A stretch of 11,149 nt of DNA from Fervidifonticultor_A octavus_A (GTDB taxonomy: Bacteria; Sysuimicrobiota; Sysuimicrobiia; Sysuimicrobiales; Humicultoraceae): NCBI GenBank assembly GCA_031459655.1, contig JAVKID010000096.1, positions 1 through 11,149 of the forward strand, given 5' to 3'. Below, piece after piece: positions 1 through 7,006 of the stretch (position 1 is its first letter; each line of letters opens with the position of its first letter). A program made the position numbers and the translations under genes. The notes beneath the pieces were generated by a model. The model saw only the letters and a program-made list of their open reading frames with translations. It was not told the origin of the DNA and did no database searches.

Positions 1-193
1 GCCGGCCGCGTCTGGCGCCACGCCGCCGGGGATAGACCCCGTCGGGCCCGTAGGCCAGGTAGCGCCGTCGCCAGCGGTAGAAGAGCGTCCGGGAGATCCC
101 AAACTCCCGACAGGCCTGGCTGACGTTCCCCAGCACTTGCGCACGGGCTATCACCCGCAACCGGAAGGCGTGTACACTGGCTTCGAGGGTCAT
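1..193 (-). CDS. IS481-family transposase, N-terminal fragment (cut by window edge)
   Basis: The 64 visible residues begin MTLEASVHAF and contain a helix-turn-helix at about residues 27-46, with the core SQACREFGISRTLFYRWRRR. This is followed by YGPDGVYPRR, which resembles the start of IS481-type transposases, where a similar N-terminal helix-turn-helix binds the element ends. The DDE catalytic domain would lie beyond the left edge. The ATG at 193-191 is chosen because AAGGA (204-200) sits six bases upstream and no residue pattern extends further. The frame is open to the window edge, so there is no sign of decay in the visible part. IS3-type helix-turn-helix proteins are a less likely alternative. 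Confidence 0.8.
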   Translation of the reverse strand, partial: MTLEASVHAFRLRVIARAQVLGNVSQACREFGISRTLFYRWRRRYLAYGPDGVYPRRRGARRGR

Positions 194-260
194 AGGCGGT
201 CCTTCCCGTCTCCCCATACAGGGGTCGTGTCCAACGGGAAGGATACGTCACATGACCCTC
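185..260 (-). promoter_or_regulatory. Nested hairpin hiding transposase ribosome-binding site and start codon
   Basis: In minus-strand RNA, bases 260-252 (GAGGGUCAU) pair perfectly with 193-185 (AUGACCCUC), 9 bp, which includes the start codon. Inside this, 243-234 (UCCUUCCCGU) pairs perfectly with 209-200 (ACGGGAAGGA), 10 bp, which includes the whole AAGGA ribosome-binding site. An apical CCCC/GGGG stem (224-221 with 215-212) caps it. The two main stems are separated by an internal loop of 8 and 6 nt. A transcript reading in from outside the element would contain both arms and should be poorly translated. This is the known way several transposons (IS10, IS50) block activation by impinging transcription. 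The pairing is seen directly; the function is inferred. Confidence 0.7.
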
Positions 261-266
261 CTTCGC

Positions 267-299
267 TGTAAACACTAACCCGAAATAGTTCACTCTAGT
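267..299. other. Presumed IS481-like terminus and CTAG target junction
   Basis: Positions 267-293 are AT-richer than the surroundings, and read outward they end next to TCTAGT (294-299). Transposase-coding similarity of the IS1634 remnant runs up to codon ACT at 299-297 and then stops abruptly. The six bases fit the NCTAGN consensus target of IS481. The exact last base of the terminus cannot be fixed without the opposite end of the element. Confidence 0.5.
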
Positions 300-851
300 G
301 GCGAAGAAGACTTCCCGCTGCACCTCCTCTTGGGCTTCCAGCACGAAGTCCATCGCCCGATACGGGTGGTGGACCGGCACCTGCGGCAACTCGGGGATCA
401 CGACTTCCTCGGTGACCCACCGCTCGCAGGCCAACTTGCTGGCTGGCGCCAGGGCCCGGTTGGCCACCAGGGCAAAGAGCGCCCGCTCGACGGGCAGGGC
501 ATACTTGCGCCCCCGCAGCAGCTTGACGATGGCGGCCCGGATCCCGACCCGCCGCCACAGGTGCTCCAGGACCCAGGCGCCCCCCAGCGGCCTGCTCCCG
601 ACAAACCGCAGGGCCGTGGGCCCGCCAGCGGTAGCTTGGGCGTGCAGGGCATCTTCGGGGCTGAGGAACCGACTGACGCTGCGCACCAGACGCGCCAACG
701 CCCCTCGATCCACCGCGTCCCCGCGGCCGAAGTTGTACAGGACGCGGGCCCGGGGCATTCCGGTCTGCGGGTCCCGCTCGTTGTGGGCGACGTGGAGGTA
801 ACGTACGATGGTGCCATCGCGGTTGCGACGGGCCGTCGTCCGGATGTACAT
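297..851 (-). pseudogene. IS1634-family transposase, N-terminal third, interrupted by the IS481-like element
   Basis: The frame begins MYIRTTARRNRDGTIVRY and continues with landmarks that I recognise from IS1634-type (IS4 superfamily) DDE transposases: RARVLYNFGR near residue 40, SRPLGGAWVLEHLWRR near residue 84, VERALFALVANRALAPASKL near residue 120, and HPYRAMDFVLEAQEEVQREV near residue 162. Family members are usually about 550-600 residues. Only about 185 are present here, and similarity ends at the CTAG junction, before the first catalytic aspartate (normally in an FFDTTS-like motif). Beyond 297 the frame stays open by chance through the inserted element, but the residues are no longer transposase-like. 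The ATG at 851-849 gives the usual N-terminus. The gene should be inactive. Its 3' part may lie beyond the left edge. Confidence 0.85.
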
Positions 852-860
852 GTCTACACC

Positions 861-887
861 ATACGACACTCCACGATACGACACTCC
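861..887. repeat. Two direct copies of a 12-bp sequence upstream of the IS1634 remnant
   Basis: ATACGACACTCC occurs at 861-872 and again at 876-887, with three bases between (15-bp period). It lies 10-36 bp upstream of the transposase start. That is where the end of the element and its transposase-binding sites are expected. The right boundary of the IS1634 remnant is therefore probably near 887-895. This cannot be confirmed without the other inverted repeat. Confidence 0.5.
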
Positions 888-895
888 CTACCGTA

Positions 896-1376
896 GTTCC
901 TGCCTATTCTAGCCATCTCGTGTGTCTACAAGTTTCGGCCCCGCGGGTAACGACCGATGGCCCAAATCCGCGTCGTTGCTGCATCGAGTTGGAAGGAGAG
1001 GAGGACTTTCAGCCTGCAACTGTCGAATACCGGTAAAAGATGCCAACCGTGGCTCGGCGCGGCTCCGGGGTTGCAGCATTCCGCCGGTGGCTGTCCGTTC
1101 GTCGGGCGCAAGACACGGTAGGGGACGTCCTGGGTCCACTGCTCGCCCTGGCGTTGCTCGCCGCCGCGCCGCACCATCCTGTGGACGCGCTCGCGACGGT
1201 GAACGGCTTGGGCGATTCGGTCTCCAGTGCGCTCGTCGGGTTCCCGTGGCAGGCGAGAGGCGGTCCCGTCGCGGTCGGTACGGCCGTCACGGTTGGTGCG
1301 GCCGCCGCCTCCTCGATCGGGGGTGTGCTTCACCCGACGACCGTGGGCCCTCCTACCCGAACGCACCACGCGGTCC
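896..1376. other. Gene-poor stretch between the IS remnant and the molybdate transporter
   Basis: No coding region here resembles a known family. A purine-rich GGAAGGAGAGGAGG (near 991-1004) looks like a strong ribosome-binding site but no ATG, GTG or TTG follows at a workable distance. No convincing sigma70 promoter for the transporter is visible. An open frame at 1040-1384 is listed separately as doubtful. The octamer TGTCTACA occurs at both 851-858 and 923-930, possibly by chance. The stretch may be degraded sequence left by past IS activity. Confidence 0.5.
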
Positions 1377-1384
1377 ATGGGTAG
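1040..1384 (+). CDS. Doubtful small open frame overlapping the transporter start
   Basis: The 114-residue translation starts MPTVARRGSGV, has a short hydrophobic run (LGPLLALALLAAA, residues about 33-45), and is otherwise rich in Ala, Gly, Val and Thr. I recognise no family. It ends eight bases inside the next gene (ATGGGTAG), so translation of it could supply ribosomes to the transporter, which has no ribosome-binding site of its own. Third-position G+C is only slightly above the background and no ribosome-binding site precedes it, so a chance frame is more likely than not. Confidence 0.2.
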   Translation: MPTVARRGSGVAAFRRWLSVRRAQDTVGDVLGPLLALALLAAAPHHPVDALATVNGLGDSVSSALVGFPWQARGGPVAVGTAVTVGAAAASSIGGVLHPTTVGPPTRTHHAVHG

Positions 1385-2561
1385 CTCGCCCCCGGAGCCC
1401 GCACCGGCCGTTGGATCCGCGGCCCCGCCGGCCCTGCGGTTCGACCGGAACGAATGGGCAGGCGCCTTCGGCGATATCGGGACAGACATGCCCCTCATCG
1501 TCGGCATGATCCTCGCCGCCCGGCTGGACAGTGCCAGCGTCCTGTTTATGTTCGGAGCAATGCAGATCGTCACCGGCGTCTGGTACAGGATGCCGATGCC
1601 GGTGCAACCGCTGAAGGCCATGGCGGCGATCGTCATCACGCAGAAACTGACGGGAAACATCCTGTATGGCGGCGGCCTCGCCGTCGGCCTCCTCATGCTG
1701 GTGTTGACTGCGACGCGCCTCATCGAATGGCTGGCGCGGGTCACGCCGCTCGTCGTGATCCGCGGCATCCAGTTCGGGCTGGGGCTGCAACTGGCGATCC
1801 TCGCCCTGCGGGAGTATGTCCGCGCCGAGGGGATCCCTGGTTACGTGGTGGCCGGTCTGGCCTTCCTCCTCACCCTCCTGCTCATGGGCAATCGCCGGTA
1901 CCCGGCCGCCCTCTTTGTCATCGCCCTGGGGATCGTCTACGCGGTGCTCTTTACGCTCCGGGTTGAGGCCGTCTGGCACGGCGTTGGTCTCCGGTTGCCA
2001 CGGCTCTTCGTGCCGACGGCGTCAGACGTCCTGACCGGACTGCTGGTGCTCGCGCTGCCGCAGATCCCACTCTCGCTGGGGAACTCGATTCTCGCCACAC
2101 ACCAGAGCGCCAGGGACTTGTTCCCCGACCGTCCGCTGAGTGTGCGGAAGATCGGCGCAACCTACGCGCTCATGAATCTGGTCCAGCCGTTCTTCAGCGG
2201 CATTCCCACCTGCCACGGCTCGGGGGGGCTGGTGGGACACTACACGTTCGGGGGACGTACGGGAGGCTCGGTCATCATCTACGGAGGCCTCTACGTCCTT
2301 TTGGGTCTGTTGCTCAGCGGGGGCTTTGACGAGGTCATTCGGGTCTTCCCGCTACCGATTCTGGGGGTGCTGCTCCTCTTCGAAGGGCTCGCCCTCATGG
2401 CGCTCCTAGGGCGCCTGTCGGATCTCAAGGCGGATCTCCCCATCGCCCTCCTCGTCGGGTTGATCGCGGGGAGCCTCCCGTACGGGTATGTGGTGGCGAT
2501 GATCGTGGGAATGCTGCTGGCCTCTCCGACGGGACGCCGGCTTGCCCGGGCGACCCGTTGA
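1377..2561 (+). CDS. MOT1-type sulfate/molybdate transporter
   Basis: This 394-residue polytopic membrane protein belongs to the MOT1 branch of the SulP-like superfamily, whose studied members import molybdate with high affinity. Family signatures are GAFGDIGTDMPL (29-40), PMPVQPLKAMAA (73-84), LPQIPLSLGNSILAT (227-241) and PTCHGSGGLVGHYTFGG (277-293). Long hydrophobic segments run from about residue 37 to 382. There is no cytoplasmic STAS domain, as is usual for this branch. The frame is open upstream to 1227, but the ATG at 1377 is chosen because the extra N-terminal residues are Arg/Pro-rich and unlike the family, and the length then fits. No ribosome-binding site is visible before it. No molybdenum cofactor gene or molybdoenzyme is adjacent, so choosing molybdate over sulfate rests on family motifs alone. 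Confidence 0.88.
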   Translation: MGSSPPEPAPAVGSAAPPALRFDRNEWAGAFGDIGTDMPLIVGMILAARLDSASVLFMFGAMQIVTGVWYRMPMPVQPLKAMAAIVITQKLTGNILYGGGLAVGLLMLVLTATRLIEWLARVTPLVVIRGIQFGLGLQLAILALREYVRAEGIPGYVVAGLAFLLTLLLMGNRRYPAALFVIALGIVYAVLFTLRVEAVWHGVGLRLPRLFVPTASDVLTGLLVLALPQIPLSLGNSILATHQSARDLFPDRPLSVRKIGATYALMNLVQPFFSGIPTCHGSGGLVGHYTFGGRTGGSVIIYGGLYVLLGLLLSGGFDEVIRVFPLPILGVLLLFEGLALMALLGRLSDLKADLPIALLVGLIAGSLPYGYVVAMIVGMLLASPTGRRLARATR

Positions 2562-2600
2562 AGCGTGGCCCACACGCCGCGGGCGGTGCCCTGCCGGGGG

Positions 2601-5600
2601 CTACTTCCCTTCGGTCGGTTCGGGCACCCCGGCCGGGACCTCGCGGCGGCTGCGCGCCCACCGGGTGAACTGGTCGAGCACCACATAGAGTGCCGGGATG
2701 AGGAATAGGCTCCCGATCGTGGAGGTGACGAGCCCGCCCACGATGGCCCGGGCCAGCGAGACCTGGAGTTCCGAGCCCTCGCCGAGCCCGATGGCCAGCG
2801 GCAGCAGGCCGAAGATCGTCGTCAGCGTCGTCATGAGGATCGGTCGGAGCCGGCGTTGCCCGGCCCGGGCCAGCGCCTCGCGCAGCGGCACGCCGTCGTT
2901 CTGCAGCTGCAGGGCATAGGTAATGAGCACGATCCCGTTGTTGACCGCGATCCCCACCAGGACAATCGCGCCGAGTCCCGACTGGACGTTGAGGGTCGTG
3001 CCGGTGAGTAGCAAAGCCGCGACGACGCCCGCCAGGGCGAACGGCACGGCAGTCATGATCAGGAAGGGTTCCAGCAGCCGTTCGAACTGGGACGCCATGA
3101 CCATGTAGACCAGCACCAGCGACATCAAGAACCCGGTCAGGAGTTGGGCGAAGGACTCGCGCTGGTCTTCAAACTCGCCGCTGAAGGCCACCGAGAAGCC
3201 GGGGGGAAGGCGCTGGGCGAGGATCGTTCTGCGAACCTCCGCAATGGTGGCGCCGATGTCCCGGCCGGCGATGTTGCCGGTGAGCGTGATGACACGCTCG
3301 CGGTTGCGCCGCTGGATCTGGGTGGGGCCCGGGGTCCCGACGATCTCCGCCAGCTGCCGCAGGGGGACGACCCCGCGTGGGGTCGAAATCGGCAGATCGG
3401 CCAGCCGGTCGGGCGTGGCCCGGTCGGCTTCGCGAAGGCGCACGACGACGTTGATGTCGTCCCCGCCCACGCGGAACAGCGCCGCCGTCGTCCCCCCGAC
3501 ATAAGTGCGGACCGATGAGGCGATCTGGCTGGCGGTCGTGCCGAAGGCCGCGGCCCTGGCGGGGTCGACCCGGACCGTGAACTCCTCGGCGCTCTCTTCC
3601 CGGCTGACGTTCACGTCGGTGACGCCCGGGATGCCCTCCAGGACGCCCCGCAGGCGGCGGGCCGTGGCATTGGCGGTCTCCAGATCGAACCCGCGCAGGT
3701 CGATGCTGATGGGGTCGGGCGAGCGGAAGAAGAACAGCGAACTGACCGGACGGTAGAAGATCGTGGCGCCGGGAATGCGGATGCGCTGTCGGAGGCCGTT
3801 GATGACCTGCTGGGTCGGGGGGGCTTCCGGCCCCAGCCGCACCCGGAAGGTGATGACGTGCGTCGCCGTGCCCGCGAAGGTGCTGCCGACCAGCGCGAGC
3901 ACTGTGTTTTGCCCCGGGATGGTCCTGAGCAGTGTCTGCTCGATGCCCCGCGAGACCCGGTCGGAGACCTCCAGCGACGTCCCGCGGGGCTGCTGGACTG
4001 ACATGAAAAACTCGTGCTCGTCCGACGGCGGAAACGTCTCACGGCCCAGACGCGGCAGGGCCGACCAGGCCAGGGCCATGACGACCAGCGACGGCACGAC
4101 GACCAGGAGGGGCCGGCGGATGGGGACGGTCAGCAGCCGCCGGTAGCCGTCCTCCACGGCGACGAACCACCGTTCCAGGGCTGCGGCTACGCGTCCGGCG
4201 AGCGTGCTCCCGTGCCCCAGGATCAGCGCTCGGGAGGCGAGGGAGGGGATCAGTGTGAGCGCTACCAGCAGCGAGCACAGCAGGGCCACGGTGACCACGA
4301 AGGCCAGCGGGCGAAACATCACGCTGGCGATCCCCGTCGTGAACCACATCGGGAGGAAGACCACGATGGTCGTCAGCGTGCTGGCCATGATGGCGGTGCC
4401 GACCTCGCCGGTGGCCTCCTGCGCCGCCAGTATGGGCGGCCGACCTTCTTCGCGGTGGCGGAAGATATTCTCCAGGACCACGATGGCGTTGTCCACGAGC
4501 ATCCCGATGGCCAGCGCCAGCCCGCCGAAGGTCATGAGGTTGAGGGTCAGTCCTCCCCAGAACATCACCAGGATGGTGACCAGCACCGACAAGGGGATGG
4601 CCGTGGAGATGATCAACGTGCTGCCGATGTTGCGCAGGAAGCCCAGCAGGACGACCACGGTGAACACCCCGCCCAGCAGCGCGGCGGTCTGGACGTTCTC
4701 GATGGACCGGCGGATGAACCGGCTGCCGTCGCTGATCACCTGCATCCGCGCCTGCGGGTACTGGTCGTTCAGCTCGTCGACGACCCTGAAGATCCGGCGG
4801 GCCACCGCCACGGTATTGGTGCCGGACTGCTTGGTGACGGCGATCAGGATGGCGGGCTGGCCGTTGAGCCGGACCACCGAGGTGGCGTCGGCGAGGGTGT
4901 CCTGGACCCGGCCGACGTCGGCCACGCGCACCGGCACCCCCTGGCGGGTGGCCACGACGATCTGGCCGATGTCCTGGATCGAAGTGAAGCGGCCCACGGT
5001 GCGCACGATGCGGCGTTGCGGGCCCACCCGCACGTCGCCGCCGGGATCGCTCGTGCTCTCCGAGTTCAGGGCCTGGACGACCTCGCGTTCCGAGACTCCC
5101 AGGGCCTCCAGGCGCTGCCGGTCCAGTTCGACCCGGATCTCCCGCTCTCGGGCGCCGCGGACGTCCACCGTGGCCACGCCTTCGACCTGCTCCAGGCGCG
5201 GACGGAACTCATTCTCAGCCAGGTCGCGCAGCGCGCTGGGGTCGCCGCGCACCTCGATGCCCAGCAGGACGATCGGGAAGGTATTGGGGTCGAACTTGGC
5301 CACCCGGGGTATGTCGGCACCGTCGGGCAGCCGGTTGCGCACGCGGTCGATGGCGGGGCGGACGTCGTTGGCCGCCGCATCCAGATCCTTGCCCCACGGG
5401 AACCGCAGCGTGATGCTGCTGCGCCCCTCGACGGAACTGGAGGAGATCTCGGTGACGCCCGGCACCGTGGCCAGCGCATTTTCCAGCAGCATGGTGACTT
5501 CGCGCTCGACCTCCTGGGGACCGGCGCCGGGATAGTTGGTCGTCACCGAGAGGGTCGGGAAGGAGATGTCCGGCAGGAGGTCGACGGGCAGGCGGGCGAA

Positions 5601-5684
5601 GGCGACCACGCCCAGGAACGCCAGGCTCAGGTAGAGCATGATGGTCGTGATGGGACGCGCGATCGCAATGCGCGCGAGGTTCAT
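2601..5684 (-). CDS. RND efflux pump, HAE1/AcrB-like inner-membrane transporter
   Basis: This 1027-residue protein has the full two-fold RND plan: TM1 at about 10-30, a large extracytoplasmic loop (31-335), TM2-6 (about 336-482), TM7 (about 523-543), a second loop (544-848), and TM8-12 (about 849-1003). The N-terminus (MNLARIAIARPITTIMLYLS; RLPVDLLPDI 31-40; YPGAGPQEVE 51-60) is typical of HAE1-type pumps, which export hydrophobic or amphiphilic compounds. The TM4 motif is GMLVDNAIVVLEN (394-406). It keeps D398 but has N399 where AcrB has its second aspartate. In TM10 (VNNGIVLITYALQLQ, 914-928), L925 stands where AcrB has the essential Lys940. GGLVT near 987 keeps the conserved threonine. The ATG overlaps the adaptor stop by four bases (ATGA), with GGAGG (5697-5693) eight bases upstream. 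The substrate is unknown. Confidence 0.96.
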   Translation of the reverse strand: MNLARIAIARPITTIMLYLSLAFLGVVAFARLPVDLLPDISFPTLSVTTNYPGAGPQEVEREVTMLLENALATVPGVTEISSSSVEGRSSITLRFPWGKDLDAAANDVRPAIDRVRNRLPDGADIPRVAKFDPNTFPIVLLGIEVRGDPSALRDLAENEFRPRLEQVEGVATVDVRGAREREIRVELDRQRLEALGVSEREVVQALNSESTSDPGGDVRVGPQRRIVRTVGRFTSIQDIGQIVVATRQGVPVRVADVGRVQDTLADATSVVRLNGQPAILIAVTKQSGTNTVAVARRIFRVVDELNDQYPQARMQVISDGSRFIRRSIENVQTAALLGGVFTVVVLLGFLRNIGSTLIISTAIPLSVLVTILVMFWGGLTLNLMTFGGLALAIGMLVDNAIVVLENIFRHREEGRPPILAAQEATGEVGTAIMASTLTTIVVFLPMWFTTGIASVMFRPLAFVVTVALLCSLLVALTLIPSLASRALILGHGSTLAGRVAAALERWFVAVEDGYRRLLTVPIRRPLLVVVPSLVVMALAWSALPRLGRETFPPSDEHEFFMSVQQPRGTSLEVSDRVSRGIEQTLLRTIPGQNTVLALVGSTFAGTATHVITFRVRLGPEAPPTQQVINGLRQRIRIPGATIFYRPVSSLFFFRSPDPISIDLRGFDLETANATARRLRGVLEGIPGVTDVNVSREESAEEFTVRVDPARAAAFGTTASQIASSVRTYVGGTTAALFRVGGDDINVVVRLREADRATPDRLADLPISTPRGVVPLRQLAEIVGTPGPTQIQRRNRERVITLTGNIAGRDIGATIAEVRRTILAQRLPPGFSVAFSGEFEDQRESFAQLLTGFLMSLVLVYMVMASQFERLLEPFLIMTAVPFALAGVVAALLLTGTTLNVQSGLGAIVLVGIAVNNGIVLITYALQLQNDGVPLREALARAGQRRLRPILMTTLTTIFGLLPLAIGLGEGSELQVSLARAIVGGLVTSTIGSLFLIPALYVVLDQFTRWARSRREVPAGVPEPTEGK

Positions 5685-7006
5685 GGGCGCGTCCTCCCCG
5701 GGCCGGGCGAGGGCTGCGGGCGGTTGCCGGCCGGGCCCGAGGGGGGCTCGCCGCCGGCGCCGGTCCGCACCTTCATCCCGTCCCGCAGTCCTTGCTGTCC
5801 CGCCACGACGATGGGTTCGCCGGGGTCGAGGCCTTCGATGATCTCGGAGCGGCTCCCTTCCACATAGCCGACACGGACACCCCGTTCCTCCACGGTGTCG
5901 TCCTTCACGACGAACACCAGCGTGGCCTCGCCTCGCCGGACGATGGCGTCGGACGGGATCAGGATGGCCTGGCGCTCGTCGAAGACCACTGTGGCGCGCG
6001 CGAACATCCCCGGGCGCAGCGCCTGATCGCCGTTGGGCAGGACGACGACCAGCCGGACGCTGCGCGAGGCCGCGTCCAGCGCCGAGGCCACCCGCGCGAT
6101 GCGCCCTTCGAACAGCCGATCGGGCAGCGCGTCCACGCGGATCCGCACCACGGTCGTCCTGCGCAACCGCGGCAGGTCGGTTTCGGGCAGCATCACATGG
6201 ACCTCGATCGGCCGAATCGTCGCGACCGTGGCCACCACGGTCTGGGTCGAGATGACGGCGCCGGGCTTGGCGTCCACGCGGGTCACCACGCCGGCGATCG
6301 GAGAGGTGATGCGCAGTTCGCGCAGGCGCGCTCGGGCGGCCGCAGCCTGAGCCTCGGCCTGCCGGACCAGTGCGGCCTGGGCCTCGATGTCCTCGGGCCG
6401 GGGCCCCTGCCGCACCAGAGCCAGGTGTTCCCGGGCGGCACGCAGGCGCGCGCGGGCCAGCTCCGTGTCGGTCTCCGCGCGGTCCACGGCGGCCCGGGCG
6501 ACCAGGCCCTCGGCGAAGAGTTGCCGCGCGCGGGCCAGGTCGCGCTCGGCCTGCGCCAGTGACGTCTCGGCCTGGTCCACCGCGGCTTCGGCCTGCGCCA
6601 CCTCCTGCGGGCGGGGTCCGGCCCGCAGTTGCGCCAGCCGCGCCCGCTGCACCTCCACGGCGGCCTCCGCCTGCCGGACCGCCAGTTCGAGTTCGGGATC
6701 GTCGATGCGCGCGACGAGACTCCCCGCGGCCACCTGGGAGCCTTCCTCGACCAGGACGGCACCGAGTCGGCCGGCCATGCGCGAGACGATGTCAACCGTT
6801 GCGGAGGCCCGCACGTCGGCGGGGAACGTGCTCTGCTCGACCAGGCGCGTGGCATCGACCACGAGGGTCCTCACCAACGGCGCCGGACGCCGGACGGGCG
6901 CCGGGGGTTCGCTGGCGGCCTGGCGGCTGTTGATCCGCTGCATGGCGCCGATGACGACGGCGGCGAGCACCCCCAGGATGATCAGGAAACGGAGCAGGCG
7001 CCCCAT
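5681..7006 (-). CDS. Periplasmic adaptor (membrane fusion) subunit of the RND pump
   Basis: This 441-residue HlyD/AcrA-type protein has a single N-terminal membrane anchor (about 4-22) without a lipobox cysteine, so it is probably a membrane-anchored rather than lipidated adaptor. Two half-lipoyl segments (about 70-104 and 232-268; SPIAGVVTRVDAKPGA 235-250) flank an Ala/Arg-rich coiled-coil hairpin (about 105-230). Beta-barrel and membrane-proximal domains follow (to about 413), ending in a Gly/Pro-rich tail. Adaptors of this kind stabilise the RND trimer and link it to an outer channel. The ATG at 7006 is chosen because it overlaps the stop of the upstream gene (TGATG) and gives the expected anchor; a much longer open frame upstream of it reads through another gene. 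The hairpin contains two related segments, RAGPRPQEV (128-136) and RQGPRPEDI (199-207), suggesting internal duplication. Confidence 0.94.
   Translation of the reverse strand: MGRLLRFLIILGVLAAVVIGAMQRINSRQAASEPPAPVRRPAPLVRTLVVDATRLVEQSTFPADVRASATVDIVSRMAGRLGAVLVEEGSQVAAGSLVARIDDPELELAVRQAEAAVEVQRARLAQLRAGPRPQEVAQAEAAVDQAETSLAQAERDLARARQLFAEGLVARAAVDRAETDTELARARLRAAREHLALVRQGPRPEDIEAQAALVRQAEAQAAAARARLRELRITSPIAGVVTRVDAKPGAVISTQTVVATVATIRPIEVHVMLPETDLPRLRRTTVVRIRVDALPDRLFEGRIARVASALDAASRSVRLVVVLPNGDQALRPGMFARATVVFDERQAILIPSDAIVRRGEATLVFVVKDDTVEERGVRVGYVEGSRSEIIEGLDPGEPIVVAGQQGLRDGMKVRTGAGGEPPSGPAGNRPQPSPGPGRTRP

Larger units (their letters stand above)
1..293 (-). mobile_element. IS481-like insertion sequence, 5' part (runs off the left edge)
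   Basis: This is the transposase-proximal end of an insertion sequence. It carries the start of a transposase (193 to the window edge), a structured leader (185-260) and a presumed terminal sequence at about 267-293. It interrupts an IS1634-family transposase reading frame whose similarity stops at about 297. The sequence at the junction, TCTAGT at 294-299, matches the NCTAGN target known for the Bordetella IS481 element, which makes a 6-bp duplication. The other end of the element and the second copy of the target lie outside the window, so the boundary at 293 is inferred from one side only. Confidence 0.75.

Noticed and set aside
298..896. Plus-strand open frames opposite the IS1634 remnant
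   Set aside because: They are antisense to a recognisable transposase and show no family features.
991..1004. Strong ribosome-binding-like purine run
   Set aside because: No start codon follows at 5-12 bases, and the next ATG (1040) is too far away.
926..1768. A 280-codon minus-strand frame across the gene-poor stretch and the transporter start
   Set aside because: Most of it is antisense to the conserved transporter, and the composition is Arg/Pro/Thr-rich with no recognisable motif.
2562..2600. Possible bidirectional terminator between the transporter and the pump gene (stem GCGTG/CACGC, 2563-2577)
   Set aside because: The stem is only five base pairs and no T run follows on either strand, so it is not a convincing intrinsic terminator.
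4014..5867. A 617-codon open frame on the plus strand opposite the RND pump gene
   Set aside because: Its product is a run of Gly, Asp, His, Arg and Gln without domain character, and it lies antisense to a strongly conserved RND gene. Long antisense frames are expected in GC-rich DNA.
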